DNA of 64,000 nucleotides from Gottfriedia luciferensis (GTDB lineage Bacteria; Bacillota; Bacilli; Bacillales; Bacillaceae_G): the NCBI RefSeq assembly GCF_001712755.1, contig NZ_MDKC01000002.1:248001-312000 (forward strand), given 5' to 3'. The notes under the pieces were generated by a model that saw nothing but the letters and a program-made list of their open reading frames with translations, did no database searches and was not told the DNA's origin. This document shows positions 36,445-43,411 of the stretch, piece by piece; the stretch's first letter is position 1; every line of letters begins with the position of its first letter. The translations under genes were made by a program, and so were the position numbers.

Positions 36445-36500
36445 ACATAATGCAACTATCGCATGCAATAGTTGAACAACCTTTAATCTGCTTTGGTAGG
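36445..36500 (+). repeat. island repeat, copy 15 (left half)
   Basis: TGCAACTATCGCATGCAATA, GTTGAACAAC and CTGCTTTGGTAG; the right part is replaced by the next gene's ribosome binding site. Confidence 0.65.
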
Positions 36501-36510
36501 GAGAATCAAA

Positions 36511-36735
36511 TTGAATAGTTACATTTCATCAGGGGCTTGGTTTGTGCAAGTGATTGGTATTGGAATAATAGGAATTGCATATTTTCATACAAAAGACCGT
36601 CATGATAAAGCAAGAAAGAGAGGGAGTACATACTTTTCAGTAGAACTCTTTTTATTATTACCATGGTACATCGCTAAAAGTTTAATTTTCTTTTTAGGTG
36701 TATTTTTCATTTTAGTTCCTTTTAGTTCGTTGTAA
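36511..36735 (+). CDS. small two-TM membrane protein, paralogue of 27965-28207
   Basis: 74 residues with TM segments at about 8-24 and 50-72 around a basic middle (KDRHDKARKRGS). LLPWYIAKSLIFFLGVFFIL aligns with the same region of the protein at 27965. TTG 36511 is chosen because AGGGAGA (36498-36504) precedes it; an in-frame TTG at 36493 lies ahead of that site. Function unknown. Confidence 0.65.
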   Translation: MNSYISSGAWFVQVIGIGIIGIAYFHTKDRHDKARKRGSTYFSVELFLLLPWYIAKSLIFFLGVFFILVPFSSL

Positions 36736-36737
36736 AA

Positions 36738-36780
36738 CTATTTAGAACTAATACAGTGCGTTAGTTGAAGATCACGATCT
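36738..36780 (+). repeat. island repeat, copy 16 (left half)
   Basis: TTAGAACTAATACAGTGCG, GTTAGTTGAAGATCACGATC. Confidence 0.65.
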
Positions 36781-36808
36781 AGTATAATTTACAAAAAAGG
36801 ATGTTTAT

Positions 36809-36981
36809 ATGGCACATTAATTGTAATTATTTATATAACTTCAATACTTGTATCATACTTTTTTGCGGGTACTTATGCTCCATTAGTGGGTATCGCTATT
36901 GGATTTCCGATACATGTACTATTATTACTAGATAAAATCCTTCAAAAACTAAATGAGATAGATAGTAAACTAGAAAAATAA
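36809..36981 (+). pseudogene. small membrane protein gene with a -1 frameshift
   Basis: AAAAAAGGATG before the ATG at 36809 is a fair ribosome binding site, but the frame stops after M-A-H. One base earlier the frame is open to 36981 and reads L-I-V-I-I-Y-I-T-S-I, VSYFFAGTYAPLVGIAIGF, then LLLLDKILQKLNEIDSKLEK. Restoring one T in CATTAA (36815-36820) rebuilds a 57-residue protein with two TM segments. The intact frame has no other start codon, since a repeat half-copy lies immediately upstream. Either a decayed cassette or a sequencing error. Confidence 0.6.
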
Positions 36982-36991
36982 TAACTAAAAA

Positions 36992-37053
36992 TCAACAAAA
37001 TCGGCTAAAAAGTCGATTTTTTTTTGTGCTAACTGGCAATTTAGTTGAATAAA
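36992..37053 (+). repeat. island repeat, copy 17 (right half with terminator)
   Basis: Hairpin AAAATCGGCT / AGTCGATTTT (36997-37020) with nine T, then CTGGCAATTTAGTTGAATAA. TAAAAT at 37060-37065 again lies 19 bases after TTAG. Confidence 0.85.
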
Positions 37054-37129
37054 ACATGGTAAAATATTGTTATTAATTTAATTAAAATAATTTTGTCCAA
37101 GCACTTTTTGAGATGTAAGGGGTAATAGG

Positions 37130-37507
37130 ATGACAATTTTTGTACTGGGTTCTATTTTATTATTTTTTTTATTTGTCTTGCCTTATTTTATTGTATTTCT
37201 ATCCAAAATTGAAAAGAAAAAAACTGAATCACCCACGTTGTACATTAATGTATCAACCGTACGAACTACCAAAGAATTGCACTCACTTTTGAAAAAAAAA
37301 CTGAAATTTCCAGATTATTATAATGAGGACTGGGACTCGTTTTGGGAGATCATTTCTGGTGTCGTTGAGTTACCAAATAAAATCAGGTTTGTTGGGTGGT
37401 CAGAATTGGAGAGAAGATTCCCTGAAGATTCGAATATTATGAAAGAGTATCTTCTAGAACATAATCAGGAATTTCCCAATTGGAAATGTGAGTTCTTGTT
37501 CAACTAA
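37130..37507 (+). CDS. membrane-anchored barstar-family protein
   Basis: 125 residues: one N-terminal TM helix (about 3-25), a short Lys/Glu linker and a barstar-type domain (about 35-125). YYNEDWDSFWEIISGVVELP aligns with barstar around Tyr29-Asp39 (Asp35 and Trp38 kept, Asp39 conservatively Glu). The domain is highly similar to that of the 339-residue protein at 5695-6714, including GWSELER and the shared C-terminal block. Barstar proteins inhibit RNases by occupying the active site. The stop codon TAA lies within CAACTAACAC, the left end of the next repeat. AAGGGGTAATAGG precedes ATG 37130. Confidence 0.85.
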   Translation: MTIFVLGSILLFFLFVLPYFIVFLSKIEKKKTESPTLYINVSTVRTTKELHSLLKKKLKFPDYYNEDWDSFWEIISGVVELPNKIRFVGWSELERRFPEDSNIMKEYLLEHNQEFPNWKCEFLFN

Positions 37508-37530
37508 CACAATGCATTAGTTCAATAATT
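37496..37530 (+). repeat. island repeat, copy 18 (left palindrome)
   Basis: TTGTTCAACTAACACAATGC then ATTAGTTCAATAA; it overlaps and supplies the stop codon of the barstar gene. Confidence 0.7.
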
Positions 37531-37601
37531 GGAGAGAGCTAATGAATAATACAATCATTTAATTTAATAATTAATGAATTATTTCAAATAGGAGAATATT
37601 A

Positions 37602-37940
37602 ATGTCTAATTTTATTAATATCGAGAAATTCAAAAAGTGGGTAACTGAGAAAGATTTAGAAGATGAAACTATAAAAGGATTTTGGGAGAACTTTAATAGT
37701 TGGAAGGAAGAATACCCTGAAGAATTTAAAGAAACTTTTGAAGATGGATTTGAACTAGAAAAACTTTCAACATATATTAAATCAGTTTCATTTACATTTA
37801 CTAACTGGCCAGATGACGATTATAATCACGTGATTATTCGTCTTAGCTTTGAATATGATGAAGAAATAGTAGGGGAATATAGAATGGTTTTTGAATATGA
37901 AACTGGTGAAATATTTGATGATGTATTTCATGTTTATTAA
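37602..37940 (+). CDS. acidic soluble protein, paralogue of 29836-30297
   Basis: 112 residues rich in Glu and Asp. LEDETIKGFWENFNSWKEE and the later EYRMVFEYETGEIFDD align with the protein at 29836, but the C-terminal helix of that protein is missing. AATAGGAGAATATTA precedes ATG 37602. No named family recalled. Immunity-type role inferred only from context. Confidence 0.7.
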   Translation: MSNFINIEKFKKWVTEKDLEDETIKGFWENFNSWKEEYPEEFKETFEDGFELEKLSTYIKSVSFTFTNWPDDDYNHVIIRLSFEYDEEIVGEYRMVFEYETGEIFDDVFHVY

Positions 37941-37954
37941 TTAGTACCGTACTT

Positions 37955-38049
37955 TCTTGTTCAGCTAACGCATGCTAGAGTTAAATAAAAAACGCTACCA
38001 ATTTAGGTAGCGTTTTTTATTCAACAAAATGGCAGATTAGTTCAATAAG
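37955..38049 (+). repeat. island repeat, copy 19 (well preserved)
   Basis: CTTGTTCAGCTAACGCATGC, AGAGTTAAATAA, hairpin AACGCTACC / GGTAGCGTT with T6, TTCAACAAAATGGCAG and ATTAGTTCAATAAG. Confidence 0.92.
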
Positions 38050-38114
38050 AATTTCTAAGGACTTATTCCTCTCAGTTGTCTTAATAGTATCAGTAACTCT
38101 TGTGGGTGAAAAAA

Positions 38115-38234
38115 ATGAAGAATTTGATTTTAATAAACATTTTTATTCCGGTAGTTGGATTTTTGATTTTCTCTTTAGAACCTGACCACTTTTCTTGGAA
38201 AAGACTGCTCGAACAAAGATTTAACACTTGTTGA
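38115..38234 (+). CDS. possible 39-residue membrane peptide
   Basis: M-K-N-L-I-L-I-N-I-F-I-P-V-V-G-F-L-I-F-S forms one hydrophobic helix followed by a short charged tail ending in Cys. GTGGGTGAA is a weak ribosome binding site. It occupies the cassette position after repeat copy 19 and may be a truncated member of the island. Confidence 0.35.
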   Translation: MKNLILINIFIPVVGFLIFSLEPDHFSWKRLLEQRFNTC

Positions 38235-38307
38235 AATGATAGTTCAATACCTCAAGGGGTGATAATTTGATATTTTTATATAGCCATATTTCATCTGCAC
38301 TTGAGTG

Positions 38308-38337
38308 ATATTCAACTATTGCAATGTGTTAGAATAA
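38308..38337 (+). repeat. island repeat, copy 20 (left palindrome only)
   Basis: ATATTCAACTATTGCAATGT, GTTAGAATAAG; the last recognisable copy at the right end of the island. Confidence 0.5.
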
Positions 38338-38366
38338 GTCCTACTTAATCCGAATGACTTAACTTA

Positions 38367-38392
38367 TAAAAAAAGCTACCGTCACTGGTAGC
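38367..38392 (-). terminator. intrinsic terminator of the DinB-like gene
   Basis: On the - strand GCTACC and GGTAGC pair (38375-38380 with 38387-38392) and are followed by a run of T (38367-38374). Confidence 0.85.
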
Positions 38393-38440
38393 TAGAACAT
38401 ATATATAAAACTAAAACTCTAAAACTATATTCTTTGTTAA

Positions 38441-38926
38441 TTATTTATTCGAATAATTGACGAGACCCCGTCCAATTAGATTTGCAGAAACAGGTTGTTT
38501 CCCGATTTCCCTTGCCCAAATTGATAATTGACCTATATGGTGAATTTCATGAGCGATTGTATGTCTAATGATTTCCCCCCAAGTATCCGTCACCGTTCTT
38601 CCATCTGGTAAGGTATCGTAAAATAAACGATTTTCCATTTCATTATCCCAGCTGTCTACAAAATTTTTCACTTCAATATGAAATTTCGCGTCCAATTCTC
38701 GAATTTTATCTAAGCTTTTATAATCATTAAAACTCTCCTGAAAATCAGATTTGCCTTGTAAGACACGAATCCAGCTCCACTCTACATCAACTATATGAAA
38801 TAGTGTATGTAAAATACTTCCCATTCCACCAGAACGAGTCAACAGTAGTTCTTCTTCACTTAACTCTTCACACCACCTATACCAATCTTCTCTTACCGAC
38901 CAATTATAGCTAAAAAACATTTGCAA
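38441..38926 (-). CDS. DinB-family (YfiT/DinB-like) putative metal-dependent protein
   Basis: 161 residues, four-helix-bundle DinB superfamily. Metal-ligand histidines are present in HTLFHIVDVEWSWI and in IRHTIAHEIHHIGQLSIWAR. Such proteins include thiol-dependent transferases (bacillithiol-type) and many of unknown role. TTG start at 38926 lies eight bases after AGGAGG (38935-38940); the ATG at 38920 is an alternative. Confidence 0.85.
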   Translation of the reverse strand: MQMFFSYNWSVREDWYRWCEELSEEELLLTRSGGMGSILHTLFHIVDVEWSWIRVLQGKSDFQESFNDYKSLDKIRELDAKFHIEVKNFVDSWDNEMENRLFYDTLPDGRTVTDTWGEIIRHTIAHEIHHIGQLSIWAREIGKQPVSANLIGRGLVNYSNK

Positions 38927-38970
38927 TTAAAACTCCTCCTAATGCTCTATTAGTTAACGCATAGTAAAAT

Positions 38971-39636
38971 TTATTTTTTATATACAAAACTCGGGTTATT
39001 TAAATCATTATTTTTAATAATTACATCGGCATTAAGTTGAGGTGAGTGATGCTCCAAATAGAGTTTCGAAGCTGCATGATACCTTTTAATAAACATTTCT
39101 TCGGCTTTATCATAGCTTCCAAATGCCTGTTCTTCACGGATAGCTCCTCTTTTTCTTGCAATATCAAATTCGGTATCTACGAATATTTTAAAATCGTACA
39201 GGTTACATAATTCCTTCTTAAATAAAAAGGTTCCATCTATAATAAAAATCATATCATTTGTTGCAACTTTTAAATCTGAATTAACATATTCATCCATGAG
39301 CAAGTCAAAGGAAATTGTTTGATAATGCAAGTTGCCATTTGGACCTAAAGGTTTTAAAAGCTTTTGCTTAAAAGACTCGTAATCATGGGCATCCTCATAA
39401 TATCCTAAAGCAGATTCCTTCCCTCGTTTGTAACGAATTTCTCTCGGGTTATGAAAATGATCTATACTTGTTCTAATCACGTTTTTTTTCCTGTTTTTAA
39501 GTTCCTCAGCGATTTCATTAGCAATTGTTGTCTTACCAGATGCCGTGATTCCACTAACTCCCACTCGAATTGGATGATCTGTTTTTAAGCACAAAATTTT
39601 ATTTACCAAATCAGAAATTAATTTGCTCCTTAACAT
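38971..39636 (-). CDS. uridine kinase-like P-loop phosphotransferase
   Basis: 221 residues. Walker A GITASGKT at about 29-36, TSIDHFHNPREIRYKRG (substrate loop with Asp and His), Walker B-like MIFIIDGTFLF and RDARKRG-type lid residues (DIARKRGAIREEQAFGSYDKA) match the PRK/uridine kinase family. The substrate is uncertain because these stand-alone versions differ from Udk. AAGGAGGATAC precedes the ATG. Same strand as the DinB-like gene, 44 bases upstream of it. Confidence 0.82.
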   Translation of the reverse strand: MLRSKLISDLVNKILCLKTDHPIRVGVSGITASGKTTIANEIAEELKNRKKNVIRTSIDHFHNPREIRYKRGKESALGYYEDAHDYESFKQKLLKPLGPNGNLHYQTISFDLLMDEYVNSDLKVATNDMIFIIDGTFLFKKELCNLYDFKIFVDTEFDIARKRGAIREEQAFGSYDKAEEMFIKRYHAASKLYLEHHSPQLNADVIIKNNDLNNPSFVYKK

Positions 39637-39663
39637 GTATCCTCCTTATTAGCGAAGAACTTT

Positions 39664-39840
39664 TTAATTTGGTCCATTAATATTATTTGGACTAGTAGGA
39701 TTAGTTGTATTTCTCCCAATTTCTTCATTAAGTGTTTGATTATCACTTTTAGTTGGAGCGCCGGTTCCAAACTTCTTTTCCATAAAAAAACCAAATGCAA
39801 TCATAAAAATAACAAATCCCAAAATTATATATCCAAACAA
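39664..39840 (-). CDS. small membrane protein with Asn/Thr-rich tail
   Basis: 58 residues, too short for routine calling. TTG start at 39840 behind a perfect AGGAGG; an N-terminal TM segment (GYIILGFVIFMIAFGFFM), then EKKFGTGAPTKSDNQ and an Asn-rich tail (TTNPTSPNNINGPN). It ends 27 bases before the kinase gene on the same strand. Function unknown. Confidence 0.6.
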   Translation of the reverse strand: MFGYIILGFVIFMIAFGFFMEKKFGTGAPTKSDNQTLNEEIGRNTTNPTSPNNINGPN

Positions 39841-40089
39841 AGTCGCATACCTCCTGTCATTATTAATTGTTATTTAGACAAAACTCAAATTTACACAAAA
39901 TGTATGTGTATTAAAAAGCTCGTTATCGTTCTATCTTTATAGATATTCCATTTTTTTCCACTAAATTCCTTTTCCTTTTTAAAACTAAACTATCATTTAG
40001 CTATAACAACGGCATATTATATGCCCTAGACAATACTTCAAATCCCGAAGGAAATGGGAAAAAGTCACGAATATCAAGGGAGCATTTAA
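39841..40089. other. intergenic region
   Basis: No gene. GGCATATTATATGCC near 40011 is a perfect palindrome and CCCGAAGGAAATGGG nearby could pair, but I cannot match a riboswitch class on either strand. Confidence 0.4.
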
Positions 40090-40135
40090 AATAAAAGAAC
40101 CTATCTTGAATAATTAACTTCAAAATAGGTTCTTT
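40090..40135 (-). terminator. intrinsic terminator of the M50 protease gene
   Basis: AAAGAACCTAT (40094-40104) and ATAGGTTCTTT (40125-40135) form an 11-bp stem; on the - strand a T-rich tail follows. Confidence 0.85.
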
Positions 40136-40141
40136 ATTCTA

Positions 40142-41221
40142 TTATCTACCTAAAACATGTTCAATTAACCCATAGCTCCAAAATCCAAGTAAAGCTAAAC
40201 TACTTGCTAAAATGATATAGGCAATAAAAATTTGCCATTTTTTACGATTGCTAGAAACATAGTAAGTTTCTAACGTTTCTTGTTGTTTTAGTAAAGGTGA
40301 AATCCTCTTATGCTTAATTTCTTGAATCTTTTCATCAATATAAATTCTCCAGTCTAAGTCTGGTTCATGTAAACGTGCACGAACGGAACGAATTAGATAG
40401 TTTATTTCAAGGCGTTCCTTATGAATTTCTAATTCTAATTTCTTATTATCCTCAAAAAACGGGAAAAAGAAACGTTTTACAATCGTTCGATCAGAATAGA
40501 CATTAAAGATCCCAAATTGAAATTGTTTAATAGTATGTTCGTATAGTTTTATTTTTTCCTTAATTACCTTTAACTGGTAAGCTTCTCGAATTCGTTTAAT
40601 GAAGGTTGTAATACCTAAAATAATAATATAAAATGCGAGAAAACTAGGTTGATAAAATAAAAATACTAGCATCATCATAATACCGATAAACCAAAATATT
40701 GGAGGTAATACACTTAATATTCTCCCTCCATCTAGAGGAGAAATTGGAATTAAATTAAACAAATTAAGTATACAGCCTAAAGCAATGACTAATCCGAAAA
40801 ATTCATTATGTGTGTAATGATAGAGAGGAATTGCTGGTAGAACTGAAATTAAGCCTAAAAACGGACCACCAAACGCTACATAAGATTCAGTTACAGCATC
40901 TTTTGGCATTTCTTTAAGTGAAATCACTGCTCCGACAAATGGAATAAAAAATGCTGGTGAAGTTGGTAGACCCTTTTGTTTCGCAGCAATTAAATGCCCG
41001 CCTTCATGACAAATTAATAAGTAAACAAGAGCGAAAGCAAAATACCATCCAAAAGTAAATCCGTATACAAATAAATACAATATCATGCTTAAAAAAGATA
41101 AAAATTTTGCAGCTTTTAAGAGCGGTAAAAGTAGCTTTAACTTAGTACCGATTAGTGCGATTACAATACCGATTCTTGTTAACGATTTTTTCGTTTTATT
41201 ATTGATCATTGGTTGTGCCAT
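40142..41221 (-). CDS. site-2 protease family (M50) membrane metalloprotease
   Basis: 359 residues. The zinc motif HEGGH is at 72-76 inside a TM helix and the third ligand is in SPLDGGRIL, with FFIPFVGAVISLKEMP between. Several TM helices are followed by a cytosolic helical region (about 205-330) and a final TM segment. S2P-type proteases cut TM anchors of regulators such as anti-sigma factors; the partner here is unknown. AAGGTGAAAATGA precedes the ATG at 41221. Confidence 0.87.
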   Translation of the reverse strand: MAQPMINNKTKKSLTRIGIVIALIGTKLKLLLPLLKAAKFLSFLSMILYLFVYGFTFGWYFAFALVYLLICHEGGHLIAAKQKGLPTSPAFFIPFVGAVISLKEMPKDAVTESYVAFGGPFLGLISVLPAIPLYHYTHNEFFGLVIALGCILNLFNLIPISPLDGGRILSVLPPIFWFIGIMMMLVFLFYQPSFLAFYIIILGITTFIKRIREAYQLKVIKEKIKLYEHTIKQFQFGIFNVYSDRTIVKRFFFPFFEDNKKLELEIHKERLEINYLIRSVRARLHEPDLDWRIYIDEKIQEIKHKRISPLLKQQETLETYYVSSNRKKWQIFIAYIILASSLALLGFWSYGLIEHVLGR

Positions 41222-41480
41222 TCATTTTCACCTTCTCGCTAATTATGATATGATTATGTAGTATAAAAATTATATCATTAAAGATTATTTGTTTGATAGA
41301 ATAATAAAGAAATGGGACTAAAGTCTGTCCTTTTACTGAATTAAAAAGAAAAAATTAAAGATGAATATAACAAAATAGATGAGTTTAAGTAAATGTTAGA
41401 TAGTTATCTTTCTAACTTTTGCATTTTTCTAGAATTATATGAAATACTCACAATGAAATTAACTAAGGATTGATAAAGTA
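41222..41480. other. divergent intergenic region
   Basis: About 260 AT-rich bases that must contain promoters of the M50 and acyl-CoA ligase genes; no clear operator seen. Confidence 0.4.
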
Positions 41481-42950
41481 ATGAATATATTTGGGATGAT
41501 TAAAGAAGTAGCGGATCATAAAGGTAAAAACATAGCTTATCGATACGATGGAAGCAGAACGAATTATGAAGAACTCATTTCATCGTGTGAGAACATAGCA
41601 CAACTATTAGTTGAAAATAAGATTGAAAAGGGAGATAAAATAGCGATTTTATTAGGAAATTCTCCTGAATTTGTTCAAACCTATTTAGCAATCTTAAGAC
41701 TAGGTGCGATCGTCATTCCATTAAATCCAGCTTTTACGGAAAGTGAACTCAGCTATATTTTAAAAGACTCTTCTACTAAACTTGTAATTTCAACTAGTGA
41801 GCAGGAGAAAAAGCTTAAAATTGTTAAAAAACAGTGCCCTACATTATTAAATATTATTTTAATAGATGAAATACAACCGACAGTGACAATAAAAAATCAA
41901 TTAGAAGAAATTGAAATCCTACAAGATGATACGGCTGTTATTTTATATACTTCAGGAACAACTGGTAACCCGAAAGGTGCAATGTTGTCTCATTTCAATT
42001 TAATTGAAAATGCAAATGATTTTTCCAAGTTAATCGAATTAAGAGAAAATGATCAGATGATCGCCGTCCTTCCAATGTTTCATTCATTTTGCTTAACATT
42101 ATGTGTAAATATGATTTTGTTAAATGGGGCATCAACAATCATCATTCCGAAATTTAATCCAACTGAATTGGTTGAGGTAATCAAAAAAGAAAAAGCTACT
42201 TTAATTGCGGCGGTACCGACGATTTATAATTATTTATATCAATTAAAAAGTGCGACAGCAAACGATTTTAGTAGTTTAAGAGCATGTATTTCTGGCGGGG
42301 CATCTATACCAATCGAATTATTACAGTCAATTCAAGAAAAATACAATGTCCTAATTGTAGAAGGCTATGGATTATCTGAAACAGCTCCAGTTCTTACTTT
42401 TAATCCATATCGTGGAATTTGTAAACCAGGATCAGTTGGACTTGATCTACCTAGTGTTGAGACAAGAATAGTAAATGAAAATGGCGAAGAAGTTCCAACT
42501 GGCGAAGTTGGAGAAGTTGTTGCGATTGGACCGAATGTGATGAGTGGTTATTTAAATAATATAGAAGAAACTGAAAAAGCATTTTTTAACGGTTGGTTTA
42601 AAACCGGTGATCTCGGTAAAAAAGATAAAGATGGATATTTATTTTTATTAGATCGAAAAAAAGATGTAATTATAACGAACGGATTTAATGTTTACCCTCG
42701 AGAAATAGAAGAGAGACTTTATCAACATCCTAATGTTCTGGAAGCAGCGGTAGTCGGAAAACCTAATCAATTAATAGGTGAAAGTGTGTCTGCTTATCTA
42801 GTCGTTTCAAATGATTCAATTTCTGAAAATGAGATCATTGATTTTTGTAAAGAAGCACTTGTTTATTATAAAGTTCCTAAGGAAATTTATTTTGTAAAAG
42901 AACTACCTAAAAATAGTACCGGGAAAATTTTAAAAAGAAATCTTAGATAA
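41481..42950 (+). CDS. AMP-dependent (long-chain fatty acid) acyl-CoA ligase
   Basis: 489 residues, ANL superfamily. P-loop YTSGTTGNPKGAM, GYGLSETAPV, the hinge GWFKTGDLGKKDKDG, DRKKDVIITNGFNVYPREIE and catalytic Lys in KNSTGKILKR are all present. The length and sequence fit the LcfB-type fatty acyl-CoA synthetase of Bacillus rather than the longer LcfA. It would activate fatty acids for the beta-oxidation enzymes encoded at 9.9-13.1 kb. The AAGGA upstream of ATG 41481 is a little far away. Confidence 0.9.
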   Translation: MNIFGMIKEVADHKGKNIAYRYDGSRTNYEELISSCENIAQLLVENKIEKGDKIAILLGNSPEFVQTYLAILRLGAIVIPLNPAFTESELSYILKDSSTKLVISTSEQEKKLKIVKKQCPTLLNIILIDEIQPTVTIKNQLEEIEILQDDTAVILYTSGTTGNPKGAMLSHFNLIENANDFSKLIELRENDQMIAVLPMFHSFCLTLCVNMILLNGASTIIIPKFNPTELVEVIKKEKATLIAAVPTIYNYLYQLKSATANDFSSLRACISGGASIPIELLQSIQEKYNVLIVEGYGLSETAPVLTFNPYRGICKPGSVGLDLPSVETRIVNENGEEVPTGEVGEVVAIGPNVMSGYLNNIEETEKAFFNGWFKTGDLGKKDKDGYLFLLDRKKDVIITNGFNVYPREIEERLYQHPNVLEAAVVGKPNQLIGESVSAYLVVSNDSISENEIIDFCKEALVYYKVPKEIYFVKELPKNSTGKILKRNLR

Positions 42951-42958
42951 TTTTGGAG

Positions 42959-42983
42959 ACCAATCAATTTGATTGGTTTTTTT
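42959..42983 (+). terminator. intrinsic terminator after the acyl-CoA ligase gene
   Basis: ACCAATCAA (42959-42967) pairs with TTGATTGGT (42969-42977), then seven T. A single base separates the listed arms, so inner pairs open to make the loop. Confidence 0.88.
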
Positions 42984-43411
42984 GCGTTTTTGTAGATATT
43001 CAAAATAAATCCATGCTCTCTATTCTTTAACTAATCTTTCTTCAAATTTTTAAATCGTTAGTGAAAATATAATTCTTCTTTTTTTATTGGTATTAGATCT
43101 CAGAACACTATAAAGTTTTTCTCTTATAATTTAGTAAACTGGTTTTTTATCATGTTAAACCGTTATATTGGTTTGTTTTTATAGGTATTTTGTAGTTTTT
43201 TGATAATTTCATGTCCGAAGAAACTAGTAATTAGCACTATATAAAGAGTGATTTAACTAGTCTGAATTTCGTAAATTTGACACAATACACCAAACAAATA
43301 AATGCTAAATTTTGGTAAGATTTAAGAGGAATAGAAATCATTTTGCTGTTCTCTATTTCAAAGGATGTCCTAGGGAAAATAAGTTAAAAAAATTTATTTG
43401 TGGAGGGTATT
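42984..43411. other. intergenic region
   Basis: About 430 bases with no gene. It precedes the secreted metalloprotease and ends with its GGAGGG ribosome binding site; no operator recognised. Confidence 0.5.

Noticed and set aside
28850-38050. The TGGCAG box in the island repeat resembles a sigma-54 -24 element.
   Set aside because: The second element would need GC at the correct spacing; the box has GA there, and a -10-like hexamer further on fits better.
5600-38300. Search for a barnase-like or other toxin gene next to the immunity-type genes.
   Set aside because: No frame showed RNase, nuclease, LXG, WXG or RHS features; the island appears toxin-free in this window.
39990-40090. Palindromes upstream of the small - strand gene as a riboswitch.
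   Set aside because: No conserved riboswitch core could be matched on either strand.
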